From: Luscinia megarhynchos
Taxonomy: Eukaryota; Chordata; Aves; Passeriformes; Turdidae
NCBI GenBank assembly: GCA_034336665.1
Contig: CM067570.1
Coordinates: 25,315,002 to 25,379,001 of the forward strand
Direction: 5' to 3'
Length of the DNA stretch: 64,000 bases
The notes beneath the pieces are model-generated. The model did not search any database. It had not been told where the DNA came from and was given only the letters and a program-made list of their open reading frames with translations. The position numbers and the translations under genes are program-made. Each line of letters begins with the position of its first letter. The stretch's first letter is position 1. Positions 30,001 to 41,548 of the stretch are shown here, one piece after another.

Positions 30001-33000
30001 ATACCATTACTTAGATGACCAAGATGCTAAGATGGATAATTTAATGAGCCAGTTGATAAAATTGGTTACAGGAAAAATAACTAAGAAATGAGATAATTTG
30101 CTTTACCTTTGGACTGCCAGTTTACCTTGGGCAAGTTTTCATAGTCATGTCTGTGCTAGTGAACTAAAAAGAAGTAGGATGAAGGCTTGAGCATTAGACT
30201 GCAGCTGTTCTCTCTATCCCTCTTTTTCCCTGGTTAAATTAGATGACGTCCAAAGTTTGTTACTTAGTACATCAGTTACAGCCTCGTATGCAAAGGTATG
30301 CAAATAATGGTAAGAGCTAATTACATGAATGTTAAAGACCAATGACACACCTGATGCCTGTAATGGGGAAAACTTTGCAGACTCTGCATCTAGCTTGGTG
30401 AGAAACCATTTCTGTGACTGATAATCTGTAACATGTAGGGAGCCACAGGAGAACAGCAGGCTCTGATCTCAGCCAAGACAGGAATTTTTCTTCTACAATA
30501 GCTCTATTCAGAACCTAAAAAAAACACGTTTCAAGTTCATAAATTCAATTGAAAAAAACTGGTGGTTCATTTACAACCTCTAATAAAATCTCTGATACTG
30601 AATTTTGCTAGCATAAATTTTCCATTCATGTAAAATGTTAGTGGGTTCCAAAGGTCTTCGAATAAATGCAGAAGTCCTCAATACTATCTTATTGAGCATC
30701 TTTTCTTTAGATACAAATCCTCCCATACTGTGAGACTGATTATCAGCCCTGCTTCTTAAAAGTAGATAATTGGGGATGTTATGTGGTGATACATTTGAAG
30801 TTTTAATCAATCAGCAACATTCAGAATAATTTCCCAGGACATCAGAATTTCACTCACCCCATGGAAACAGTCATGAATTGCAATTTCCACACAAGACAGA
30901 GTGCAGCCTTCTCCCACAATGGCTGGGATCTACATCAAGAAGAAAGGCTCAGAAACACCTCAATAAAAAACAGATGTTTCCATCATGCTCTGCTGTGATG
31001 GTGACAGCACAGAGATGGTGAAGTATCTATAGCAATACCAGTTTACACACTGTTCTGAAGAAAATCCTTTCATATTCATACCATCACTATGCAGTTTCAC
31101 AGTTTAGGGTGTGTCAGAATTATTTGTTTCCAAATCACTTACTGTAATTGATCGACATACTATGTTTCCACACTATAGTACTGAAGGGCACTGAGTTTAA
31201 ATCTCAGAGGTCATTTTCAGGTCCCATTTTCAGCATCAGTTCAGCTGGAAATACCTGCGTGCTAAGGCAGCTTGCAGCAACTGCAAGCTATTCTAGCAAG
31301 TACAGACATCTGAAGTTTGGAGTTGCTTTAGGAATAGTTATATCCAACTGTTTCCAGGACCTGTAAGCTCAGACAACATGAATGCACGAAGGCATTCACT
31401 AATACAAGTGATTATTTTGAGAAAAGGGACAGAATTTGATTCTTTTACCTACTTTGCCTGATAGCTCCCTATGTCCACAGTGTCCTATCAACTTCAGTTC
31501 ATTAAGGTAATCAAACATAACAGGTATCAATCATGAGGAAAACACCTCCGAGGTTAGTACACTCCTACAAAATCTCTTGTGTAACAGCACTGCAGTGACA
31601 TTACCTGATTTAAGTCTGTTAGCAGGCTTCTTAGGGCACTACGGGTAATCAAGGTCTCCTTCCCATCAGGGACAGCATAAAACTTGAAGAAAGCTGAAAA
31701 CGAGGGAGAAAAACCTGAAATCCTAGCAGAGCCTGAACTGTCTTCAAGCTATCTTCAAACTGCTATGGTAATTGCAGTCTAATAAATAAACCCCTCAAGG
31801 AAGTTTCATTCTATTATGTACCTAACAGGCTCTCAGTGACTGCTGTGACCATACTTCTCCCTACAGTGAGGGAAAGAGAAGGAAAGCAAGGAAGAAAGCA
31901 ATGAACTCATAACATTAGGAAAATTGTTTAAATATGTTTATACAAGAAGTCCTCTATTTAAATTGTGAATTACTAATTTAAAACCATGGGGTTTCTGTTC
32001 TTTTCTGCTAGGCCAACAGAAGCTCCACTTAAACTTTACTATGACCTCTTCTGAGACTCTTTATTGCACAGATGGCTACAGATATCGATTGAAAAGCATT
32101 ATTCTGCATTAGCCTTTATCTACAAATAAGCAGTCAACATAATTTACTTTTTTCATGGCAGAGCTGAATTTTCTTTTAAATTAAAAAAGGTACAATGGAA
32201 ATATTCCTCAATGTTCAGTATTTCAAGCAGTGTATAAAATCATACATTTCCCACCTCTGTATTTAGCCAGCAGAGTGTCTCCTGAAAGGGAAATTAAGGC
32301 AGCTGCAGCAGATCTAGTTTTGACATACCCTGTTCCAGATCTAGGAAAATGAATTAAGTTACACTACATTCACTAAGAATATAAAGGCAAATTTCTATAA
32401 AATAGAATACCACTATGTAGGAAGAAAACTTCAAAACAAGTATCCTTTTATAGGTATAAATATGTATCTATGGTACTTCACAATGGATCTACATTTATTC
32501 TTCTTCTCACCTGTCATACATGGCAACCAGCAGGCTCAATGTGAATTCAGCAGCTCTTGGATCTACCTGGCCTGGTTTTTCTAATCTTGCCCTTTGGAAC
32601 AGTTTCATCAGCATTCTAAAGATTTGCTGCATGTTCAGAGAAATCTGCTCCTCCCTCTGGCTTTGTTCACTTGATAGGATGTGCTGAATCAGAGAAACAT
32701 CAATCAAATCCACTGTGGGAAAATTAAGGAAGAAATTAATGAGGATCCTTGTCTTTTCATGAATGGAAGTATGACTTTTTTTTTAAATCAGAAATGCCTA
32801 GCTAAGACAAATCTGTAAAATGAAGCCTAAACCAGTACACCACAAAAAAGAAAAACAGTACCTGTGTGAACTGGTACTTCCACATTGACACAGATCATGA
32901 GGCAGATAAACCATATCAGAGCTGAGACCAAACTAAATATATTCCTCGAAGAGCATCCCCAAATGAAAGAAATATGTCCAAGGCCAGCAAACTAGTCAGC

Positions 33001-35710
33001 TTCTCTGTGCAACCCTGAAGACCCCACTTGAAATATTGTGCATTTTCAGCAACAGTTTCAAATGGAAAATTCAAGATTTCCATGAAATTTAGCTCAATGT
33101 GGAATTTACATCCAGTAATTTCAAAGTGAGCTAGGTGACCACGACTTTGCACAATTCTCTGCTTGCATTAATTTCTCCCTCACTTCAAAGACAGGGAGAA
33201 TGAATACTAACCAGGAGTTTTCTGGTCTATCATATTTCATTTTGCTCTCATTAATTCTTATAGTCCAGTCAATGCATTTTCAATAAGCCATGATTATTTA
33301 CAATAAATCAGCTCCTAAGAAATATATTAGAATTTGACTTTTCATGAGCATAATAACAAAGATTAATAATTGTCAGTGATGTCTACATAGCAGTGTTGCA
33401 GATTGTAAAAATATTTTGATTCTCTCATAATTTTAGAATTTCACTAATGTGTTTACATTGATATTCAAAAGAAACAAAATCAATTTGTTTATGAAGCACT
33501 ACTTAGATTTTAAGTGTTCATAATCCATTCTGAAACTCTAAGGTGGAAAATGAGAGAGCAAAGTAGCATAATAACTCATGGTGACAGCAATGCAAATTTT
33601 ATACAGATTCTCTTCCCTGTAAAAGCACAGGATTCTCTTTGGCTACTAACACTGGCAAAGACTTTGTACTGAGCGTAGTTTTAGGGCTGTTCTGTATACA
33701 GGAGCTCTGAACGTCATTGAAGGCCTCTGTGAAAGAAAACAAACACATATTACAATAGAGTGGTTCATTCAAAAGTAACTAAAAATCAAAACAGCCAAAT
33801 TTGGAGTTTCAAGTTGATTGAAACACTGAAGGAAAATTTGGGGGGAAAAAAACAAAAACAAAATGAAAACATTTTTTCTTCAAATAACTTTTTGGGGTGA
33901 ACAGTCTTCTTGTAAACAGTGACACGATCTCTTGTAAAAACAGAATTTAACACAGAGAGCACATCTGCTTCCTTTGGGAATCAAGTTTGTTCATAGATCA
34001 GAACAAGGGCTATGAAGGCTATGCACTGCACATACCTTTAACAAGATCATAATGAAATAATACTTCTCCAGGCAAATATGTTTTTTGATCAGAGATGCTC
34101 TCCTACAAGGAACAGTTTGTCAGTTTGCACAGCAAACTGTTTTGGATGCATATTGTTTCAAGCACTAAACAAATCTTCTGCCAAGATCAAAGTGCAGGAC
34201 TCTTGCAGAAGAAGACAGGGCAAATTACTTTTGACATCTCTGTTTAGCAAACCCACCCAATCTGCTTGACTAAATCCCATACCCTTACATGATTTCAGTT
34301 CATTTCTTTCACATCACTAAAGGATGTTTTTCTGAGTGGAAAGTAAGAGATGCTGACCATGACCTATACTTGATACTTTACACACATTCCTAGGGCTTCA
34401 AGACCAAAACACAAGGCAGAAACTATAAAGAGATTTATCAGTTCTCCTTCTGTCCTCAGAGACTCTTTTCTCCCTGTACTTCATAGAGGAAGAGTTACAC
34501 AAAGTGATAAAGGTTAAATATAAGCAATAAATATGTATAAATGAATAGAAATAACTCACTAAATACTTCACCTGTTCAGTCTGGAAAGGAGCCAATCTGT
34601 GTGCAATGATTTCCAAGAAGTACACTAGATTAATATTAATAGTCAGCAAATTATGGGCTCTGCTGGTTCCCAGATGCTGTCTAAGCTATAGAAAGATGCC
34701 AATAACTGCTTTACCATCTGTTTAGTCCTGCTCTTGTCATACTATATTTTGTGATATTATTTGGAGATGTAGTGTAGCATGTCATACAACGTGAAAAATG
34801 AATTTTGACTTCCACGCATCATCAGTTCTCTTTCCTCAATAAACTGATCCAAAGCCCTTTTGAAAGCAACAGAATAACTCCCCAGTTTTTCAGTAGGCTA
34901 TGGATTAAGTTCCAAATGCTTATTTTCAAATACAAATGCTAGAAATACACATATAATTCAACTCAAACACCTTCCATGAACAAGATGATTTTCAAAGTGA
35001 AGGGTATCTGTTTTAGTAGCTATCTGCTACTTAATTCAAGTCCACCCTTACAGACAAAATGTGGCCTCAAAGTAGGGCATTCTGTGCCTGTCAAGCACAG
35101 TTCCAGAATTAACTTGTGAGGACACATAAGTAAAATAGCAAAGCATTTTATAATTATTGAGACGCTATTTAGGGACATTAAAATCTTTCATTTCTCATAG
35201 GAAGAGAACTTCCCCTCTGGACAGAAAACCAGCATGAAATCATTCTTGTTGTGAGTCAAATTTCACCTCACTTTGTTGAGAAGTTTATGAAGGAGCTCCT
35301 ACACACATAAAAGTGTGCTGATTCCTGACATCATTAGTTGGTTACCTGCTATTCTGCATTTTGAGGTATTTGCTCTGTGGGAGATGAGAGGTCCGCTGAG
35401 ATTTTGCATTCAAAAAGGGAGTGTATGGCCCACCTTCCTGCCTATTCCAAAGTATGGAAAAAAACTTAGCATTTATTATGAAGTAGGGAGCATGGCCCTG
35501 TATGCCTGACCATTCCATAAGCCAATGTGATAATGGAAGGAAGGTGCCAGGACAGATCTAACAATAAAGGCAGGACATCACACACAGATTCTCCATGTGA
35601 CATGATTTCATTAAAATTCAGTAGTTTTTGCTCAAAAAGACACAGAAATGCCTTTTGAGAAAAGTTGGGAAAAAATAAGAAAAATCCTTACCCTGCAAGT
35701 CTGGATCCAT
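20521..35710 (-). CDS. DYTN: DYTN (dystrotelin), with two family-frame disruptions
   Basis: Dystrophin/dystrobrevin-family protein lacking the rod and WW parts. Exons in transcript order: 35692-35710 (MDPDLQ), 33651-33726, 32511-32712, 32255-32340, 31605-31693, 30858-30929, 30351-30514, 29378-29489, 27241-27386, then putative 25491-25659, 23746-23816 and 22106-22206, then 21615-21775 and 20521-21030. The EF-hand-like region ([30 protein letters not shown]) and the ZZ finger match the family. Exon phases agree everywhere except exons 33651-33726 and 21615-21775, each one base too long. Splicing from ATG 33717, through a GC donor at 22074 and an acceptor inside 21615-21775, would leave an open 639-residue frame. 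The gene may therefore be decaying, re-spliced, or affected by assembly errors. Confidence 0.88.
21615..21775 (-). CDS. DYTN: DYTN coiled-coil exon with one-base insertion
   Basis: The 5' part reads [10 protein letters not shown] in one frame. The rest reads [15 protein letters not shown] and then a coiled coil ending HMKEEVK in the next frame. Together they align without a gap to the human coiled-coil exon as I remember it. The join is an extra G in AAAGGAC near 21745. The exon is 161 bases, whereas 160 would keep phase 2 in and phase 0 out. A pyrimidine-rich internal acceptor before 21713 gives a 99-base in-phase exon that avoids the break. Confidence 0.8.
22106..22206 (-). CDS. DYTN: Putative DYTN exon (acidic, helical)
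   Basis: Acceptor GTGTTTTTTCAAG before 22206, donor GG|GTAAAA at 22106. It encodes [17 protein letters not shown] and a lysine-rich end. A second donor, CAG|GCAAGT (GC-AG class), at 22074 extends it to 133 bases and brings it out in phase 0. I know no mammalian counterpart, so its status as an exon rests on splice sites and phase with its neighbours. Confidence 0.5.
23746..23816 (-). CDS. DYTN: Putative DYTN exon (short helical segment)
   Basis: Acceptor TTTTTGCTTTTAG and donor AG|GTAGGT flank 71 open bases reading [20 protein letters not shown]. Phase 0 in and 2 out agree with the exons on either side. No mammalian match is remembered. Confidence 0.55.
25491..25659 (-). CDS. DYTN: Putative DYTN exon (Ser/Pro-rich linker)
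   Basis: Acceptor CCCTATTGGTATGCAG before 25659, donor CAG|GTGAGC at 25491. The 169 open bases encode a Ser/Pro/Glu-rich linker ([15 protein letters not shown]). It takes phase 2 from the exon at 27241-27386 and leaves in phase 0. Confidence 0.6.
27241..27386 (-). CDS. DYTN: DYTN exon after the ZZ finger
   Basis: Acceptor CAATCCAATAG before 27386, donor TT|GTGAGT at 27241. Encodes [18 protein letters not shown] then [12 protein letters not shown], a strong match to the family segment that follows the ZZ domain. Phase 0 in, 2 out. Confidence 0.9.
29378..29489 (-). CDS. DYTN: DYTN exon: ZZ zinc finger, second half
   Basis: Encodes [19 protein letters not shown] and then [10 protein letters not shown]. 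The CxxC pairs CLKC and CQAC and the histidines of the ZZ fold are all present, so the finger looks functional. Acceptor CCCTCACAG, donor CAG|GTAGAG. Confidence 0.93.
30351..30514 (-). CDS. DYTN: DYTN exon: second EF-hand-like end and first ZZ cysteines
   Basis: Encodes [29 protein letters not shown] and then [14 protein letters not shown]. The CRVC pair is the first metal-binding pair of the ZZ finger. It mirrors the dystrophin region around MVWLPVLHRV. Acceptor TTTTTTTTAG, donor CAG|GTGTGT. Confidence 0.92.
30858..32712 (-). CDS. DYTN: DYTN EF-hand-like exons (four)
   Basis: Exons 32511-32712, 32255-32340, 31605-31693 and 30858-30929 all have GT-AG borders and keep phase. They encode [13 protein letters not shown] to [45 protein letters not shown] to LLTDLNQ, and [13 protein letters not shown] to CFHG. 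The match to dystrotelin, and more loosely to the dystrophin EF-hand pair, is continuous. No break was seen in these four. Confidence 0.92.
33651..33726 (-). CDS. DYTN: DYTN exon 2 with one-base insertion
   Basis: Acceptor TTTTCTTTCACAG before 33726; donor T|GTTAGT at 33651, a less usual GTTAGT site that restores the expected Leu codon with the next exon. The start reads AFNDVQSS in one frame, while the rest reads [16 protein letters not shown] in the next. Length is 76 where 75 is needed. An ATG at 33717 is in the second, correct frame and could serve as start, losing only about 14 residues. Confidence 0.85.
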
Positions 35711-35739
35711 TTGAAATTTAGCAGATGGCATTAGGCATT
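35692..35739 (-). CDS. DYTN: DYTN first coding exon
   Basis: ATG at 35710 opens MDPDLQ, matching the mammalian N-terminus (MDPD.Q), before donor CAGG|GTAAGG. A pyrimidine-rich acceptor ends at 35740, so the exon may start at 35739 with a 5' UTR exon further up. A six-codon upstream frame begins at 35738. Read from this ATG, the frame ends after about 35 residues because of the extra base in exon 2. Confidence 0.65.
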
Positions 35740-36604
35740 CTATAACAAAACAAACCAAAGGGTAAAACCACATATTCAAGACAGAGACATATCGAACCAT
35801 TCAAATTAAGCCTTTTAATCTGAACAATTCACTGGATGCATTTCAGAAATTAAATTAATCAGAATTACATTAAACAAAATAGTTTTGGTGCCACTTGCAG
35901 AGAAATGCCAGCAAATCGCAAGCTCTCTGCTCAGCAGAAAATAGGAGTAATTCGAGTAACTGCAAAATTGTAGCAGGGCAAAACCAGTCCTTAAAACAGT
36001 TTTAAGTACAGGGAATGAGATCTTTCATGCCTAAGAGCCCAGTGTTTACATGCAGGATTACTACACAGTCCATAGTGTACAATTTCAGGTCACAGGGGGC
36101 ATATCTACACCAGATTCTTCCAAGATTCATTGATTGCAATTACTAAAAAGTATTTTCTAAAATTTTCAAGCAGAAGTAAAGTTTTAGGCTGAGCTGACAT
36201 TATTTCTTATTGAGCTGATATGGAAGGGTAAAAGGAAGCTTAACTATGAATCTACTTATTTAAACAACTGTGAAAACAAAAATAGTTATGTATGTCCCTG
36301 TAATAATGGAAGCCAAATAACTCCCCTCAGGATTTATTTCACTAATGTTCTAAACTACATTATATTTCCAATCACAGAAATATAAATCTGAATTAACTGC
36401 AGTAACTATCTTTCAGCTAACATTGCAGTGGCAAAACACTAGGTAATAATGGATATAAGTCACACAAGATTCCAAAGGTCATCTGTATGGCTTATTGTGC
36501 AGAACAAAGGGAAAGTTTGCTAAAATAAATAAAAATTAGATAGTTGAAATTTTTCTAAAACTTAATAAATTTGGTGTTAAATCTGAACTTAAACAAATGT
36601 TCAC

Positions 36605-36645
36605 TTCTTTTTTCATTTTTTTCATTTTTTTCATTTTTTTTTCAG
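36605..36645. repeat. TTTTTTTCA microsatellite
   Basis: Four or five copies of a T-run plus CA unit, ending in a longer T run and CAG. Confidence 0.85.
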
Positions 36646-37422
36646 TAAGAATCATTGATAATTTGTCATAAACATGATAGAATACTGCCCAATTATAAAG
36701 CATAAATATTCAATAATCGAAAATTATTGAGCTTTAATATGATTAATATTGAGTATTAATATGCTTCTCACCGTTTTAATTCGTGAAAGCTGCAACTTTG
36801 TGTTTCAGTCCCTAAATTTCAGTCATAACCGAAATTTAAATACTTCAAAAACTGAGATAAAGATTTGCTTTAATAGTCTTTTTCATTCAAGACTATAATG
36901 CCAGTTTTTACTGTAGTCTTTATTTGAAGGAAATACCACTATGTTTCTTTTCCACTATTCTATTTTCTTTCTTACTAAGGGCTCTACAAAACTACAGCTC
37001 TGCCCATCATTTACACAAGCTCATAAATTTGCCTATAGATACATACTCATATGCAATATAAATATAAATATGATACAACTGCTCCTAAAATAGCTGCAGT
37101 AGTAGGAGCCTCTGCATAGCTTGACAGAAAAGTTCATGTACGGAAATCAAGGAAATCAGAAGACACAGAGCAATGAAATGAACATGTTTGGTGAAAGCTA
37201 CATGCAGCAATCTAATAGGTAAGCTTATAAACACGCAACTTGTCTTCTTTATTTTCTCATACCAGAGCTACATAAAACAAAGAAAGTAAATGGGATGAAT
37301 ATTAAAATATCCAGGCTAAACTCACTTAAATTAGAACTCATTAGAATTTGCACACTCAAGTAAGAACAGATCCACTGACTTACTGAGTTATACAGCATGC
37401 ATAATCTATGAGTGCTTGATAC

Positions 37423-37713
37423 TTACTGTAAAATGACCAGATCTCTATCCAATACAGCACAATGTCTAACATTTAAATTACCCATATGGAAAAACACTCC
37501 ACAGTCTTGTACTAGGGTATTCATGGTCTCAAAGTTAACCATGTATTTACGTGTTTTACCAAACTGGCCATCATTGTACAGCATTATATCTATGAACCCT
37601 CCCTCCAAAAAGTTACAGAAAGTATTATTAATGTATGTACAGTCCACATTTTCATATACAAAACTCTGTGCAGTCCAGATCTTGACTGCAGTAGGAGTGC
37701 CTGGGTGAAACAA
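37423..37713 (-). other. Unassigned 96-codon ORF, possible degraded WWE-like fragment
   Basis: Open frame preceded by an acceptor-like CACCCAG near 37701. Its composition is protein-like (Trp, Tyr, Phe, Gly, Cys). The stretch KYMVNFETMN, after FLEGGFID, resembles the closing Y-x-V-x-F-x-x-M part of WWE domains, but the Trp pattern and the closing Arg cluster are not convincing. No donor and no neighbouring exon were found. The opposite strand is also open, which lowers its value as evidence. Confidence 0.25.
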
Positions 37714-40700
37714 AGAGAATCTGCTTTAATTTTAGCACATGAAAACAGTATGAAAGCAGAAGCAGCATCTGCTGCCCATGAAACCTGAAGTAACTTTGCC
37801 CATTGATACACTATATCAGCCCATGTGTTATATTTCCGTCACTTGCATGCATTAATAGTAAAAAACACTTAAGCAAAAAAAAAAAAAAAATTATACAAAT
37901 GTTCAGGAAATAAATTGCTATAGTTAACAATCCTGGTCCCATTAACACGAATATTCTTACGTGCAGAACAAGGACAACCTTTTTCTTGACTCCTGGTGGA
38001 ATGTGAAAGAAAAGTAATACTTGATTACCTATATGTACTTTGTTTGCCTTACAGGTTCTCAGAACATGCACTTTAGCAAAAAAATGCATTTTGAAGCAGG
38101 CTACATAATTAAAGTACAGAGAAAGACAAGCCATACAAAGTAAGGCAGAAACCTCCCAGTAGATCAATTGACTTGATCACAGACACTTTTCTTCTTTTGA
38201 AATCAGACAACATATGATCAACATCTTAAATATGCATAAAAGAACCTACAATTACTTTTGTTTCCTATGAAGGGTGAAAACATTCTATGTTTTGTTCAAA
38301 GGCCAAAATAATTGCCTCCTCTTAAATACAGCAGCTGCGCTTACCTTCCTCTCATTACTTACTAAAGGTCCAGAAGTCAGGTGACACTGCCAGAGAAGTC
38401 CAGTAGTTTTACAGCACTTAAAAGTTGACTTCAAGACACAGCTCTAAAGGTTTTGCTTTTAAGTTAAAGCTGCTCACAACAAATGCCTAGCAAAGGCCCA
38501 GATCAAAGTATCAGGTAATTGTCTAAGCAGTCAAAACAGAGAACACTAATTAATTAGTAATAAATATCCTGAATTATTAAAGATAAAACTTCTTTGATCT
38601 TTTTTCAAAGCTTTTTTTTTTTTAATGGTTGGAGTGCAATATTTCTAAATTGAGAGGCCTTTACTAGGCATCTCCCAGCTGCTGAGAAACTGTTGCTATA
38701 GAGACTGAAAATGAGGTAGAAGCTGACACAGTAATGCAGAAAGCACAGTGTGCTGTAACAAAGAGTTGGGGCAGCTACACAAAGAAGAAAAATAGTAAGC
38801 CCTAGTGGTAATGTCCTAGAACAAGGATTGTTCAGACCAACCACAAAGCTCTTCTGTACACCCAGATGCTAGGGTTTATGAGGAATCTATATATAACATT
38901 TGTAAGACACATACAATTTAAAGCCCTTTTCCATTAATTTTTCAACAGTTACCATAACATCCAGGTAGTAGGAGTTATCAATACTATGAACATCCTTTAT
39001 ACATTACTTGACTTCGAGACTTGTGAAAAAATGTGTCCCAGAAATTGCTTATTATTTATAAAAACCCAAAAATTACTGATGACTAAGTAAATTGCCGTTT
39101 TACAGCTGTAACCAACTTTGAATATGTTACCATATTTTAGCTTTCCTATTATTTTTTCCTTTCTTTTTCTCCTAAACAAAAGCTAGGAAAAAAAGCCTTT
39201 CCCTACATTTATGCTTCCATGAGGAAAGACCTGAATTTTCCTGCAGATCACTAGACAAATCCAGTTAGGATTACTGAGGATACATGAGGCATTCCAAACA
39301 GCTTTTTCTTTCTGCTCCCAGCCTCTGAGGTTTTCAGCTGGTGATTCAGAAGTCAGATAAGCCTACTTATATATTGCAGAAAAGGTTATTTTCCCTCTCA
39401 TTAACAGTTGTGTAGTGCTGGTGCTTGAACTGCAGTTTGTTTGAACTATCTCCACAGGCAGAATAAAAGAATTCAAAGATTGCTAAAGCCTATTCATATA
39501 GAAAAAGCCTAAATGTAAATACACACTAGAGAAGCTAACTTTTTTATCTTGGAGAAGGAATCACAGAAAAAACAGTAGTTTGTAGAGACTACTAGTAGCA
39601 TCCCACCCTGCTATTTTCTCCGGAGACATCTGCCTCCAGATGCCCCTCAAAAACTCAGCCAATCTTGTGTACATACATTATTGGAAACTAATTTCCTGGA
39701 GACCACTTTCTCATTAAATTAATGGTTCCTAACCCCTCTCTTCAAGACTTTTTATGACACTTACCTCTACAATTTCCATGTGAACCCTTTCATGAAGATA
39801 CTTAACATAATATCCCAGTTCCTCTAAATGTTGCCTCTCCGCTGTACACTTTACATAGAATCCCACATTCTTCCAGACCCTTTGAGCTTTCTGAGCTCCT
39901 CTTTCTAAGACCACATCCCTCCTAGACTTGTCCTAATCAGACAGTAACTTCTCTTGGTTTCCTCATATAAGACCTTATTCAGAGCTTGAACCTCCATTTG
40001 AACAGAAATAATGAATTTATTGCAACTATATGTAACTGATTCAAAGAACAGGAAGCTTTCTATTTTGTTTTAAACATTTCTGATAAAAAAGTAGCAATTA
40101 CAGTAACTTTTCATCAATACAGTCTCCATCATTTAAGACACCAAAGATGCAAGTAAAATTGGTACCTCAACAAGTCTGTTTAACCAAGAACTTAATTATG
40201 TTTGACTTAAAACACAAGTATTCTCTTGAAACTCATGAAATAAATAAGAAAAACATGGAAACAAAGATTAACTTATCACTAAGGAGATGTAGAAACATAT
40301 TTTTGTGTTAAAAATCAATTTTGCCTAAGATATTTTATTACAAATGTACTGTGTTTCAGTACATCTGAAAAAAAAATTTGGAATTATAAAGCTTCTACTC
40401 TGTATGTGACAGTCCTACTCCAAATTTTCATATTAACATTATAGGCATTAAACCATGTTTTTGTAATAGTTTATTGGTCTGAAGAAATAAGTGGTTGGAT
40501 GCAAATGAAATCCTAGACTCATTAAAATCAGTAGGAATTTTACTTTGGTTTAGAGGTCAAAACTGTTACATTTACACGGATTTTGAAGTATTTTTCCACC
40601 TAGAGATTTCCCAAAGTTTTTTTAATGAGGAAAACACTGCAAAAGTTACAGCAATGCTTAGATTTTCTTTCTAGTTTGCTCTTTTGAGCAATGGAAACCT

Positions 40701-41548
40701 TATTTTAATATGGGAATTTCCAGCATTTTCTCTTCCAGACAGCTCTAGCTAAAGTGACAGAGACACAGACAGGCAAGGTTTCCATTTCTGAAAAAAAAAG
40801 CAAACACATGAGATATTTTTGTTAGCCTTCTAAAATACTTCCACATGCAAGGAGATGAAGTGGGGCACTTTGGGAAGAGTTGAACACCTGATACTGATGT
40901 CACAAGAGAAGGCCACAACTAAGCACATCACTGCTAGCAGTGGGAAGGCCTCTGCTTAGCATTTAATGCTGACACAAGAGGAACAGGACAGCTCTACAGA
41001 ACAGCAGTGCCATACAAGTAGAGAGTAGACAGGGAAGGACACTCTTACCTAATTGGGAATTCCCTCTCTGGGTTAAACAAGGTCATGATGAGACAAATAA
41101 TTAAATTCTGCATTCATCAAGAATATCTTATTGTGTCTGTAGTCCTTTCCCAAAAAACAGGCATGGAAAACCAAAAGGCTTTGTGCTCAGTAGAGGCTCT
41201 GGACATCTAACTCCGAATAGTCTCCCCATTCTCAGCCTATCCCTAATGGAGAAAAACAGCCTATAGTAGAGAAAGGGTTGATATTAAAGTACTGGGAAGA
41301 ATCTGAAGGAAGGGAGAAAGAAAAATTAGAGAAAAGGTCTGTAGGAATGAAAATTGGAAAGAAATGGTGAGAACATTGGAAAAGTGCAGGGATTTCACAA
41401 CCTGAGAATAGAGAAAAAGTGAAAAAAACAAAACTAAACATGCTTTAGTGTTCATCTGTTCTTATTTTGACAAATGAGGACAGACAACTTGAAAAGCAAA
41501 TTCAATAGAAAAGGCAGCAGAGAAACACTTGGGAGAAGATGTGGAGTT

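Larger units (their letters stand above)
35741..41548. other. Intergenic region between DYTN and MDH1B
   Basis: AT-rich sequence with a TTTTTTCA microsatellite, an unexplained ORF at 37423-37713, and T or A runs near 37.88 and 38.61 kb. The 5' UTR exon(s) of DYTN and the 3' UTR of MDH1B should lie at its ends but are not resolved. A frame at 39729-39914 (-) has a donor-like end but no family match. Confidence 0.55.

Noticed and set aside
32916..33152. 78-codon minus-strand frame within a DYTN intron
   Set aside because: Slightly transposon-like in feel, but I could not match it to any element or to DYTN, and it is not flanked by suitable splice sites.
39729..39914. Minus-strand frame ending at a good donor, tested as a further MDH1B exon
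   Set aside because: The MDH1B frame closes properly at 41549 with a family-like last exon; this piece has no homology.
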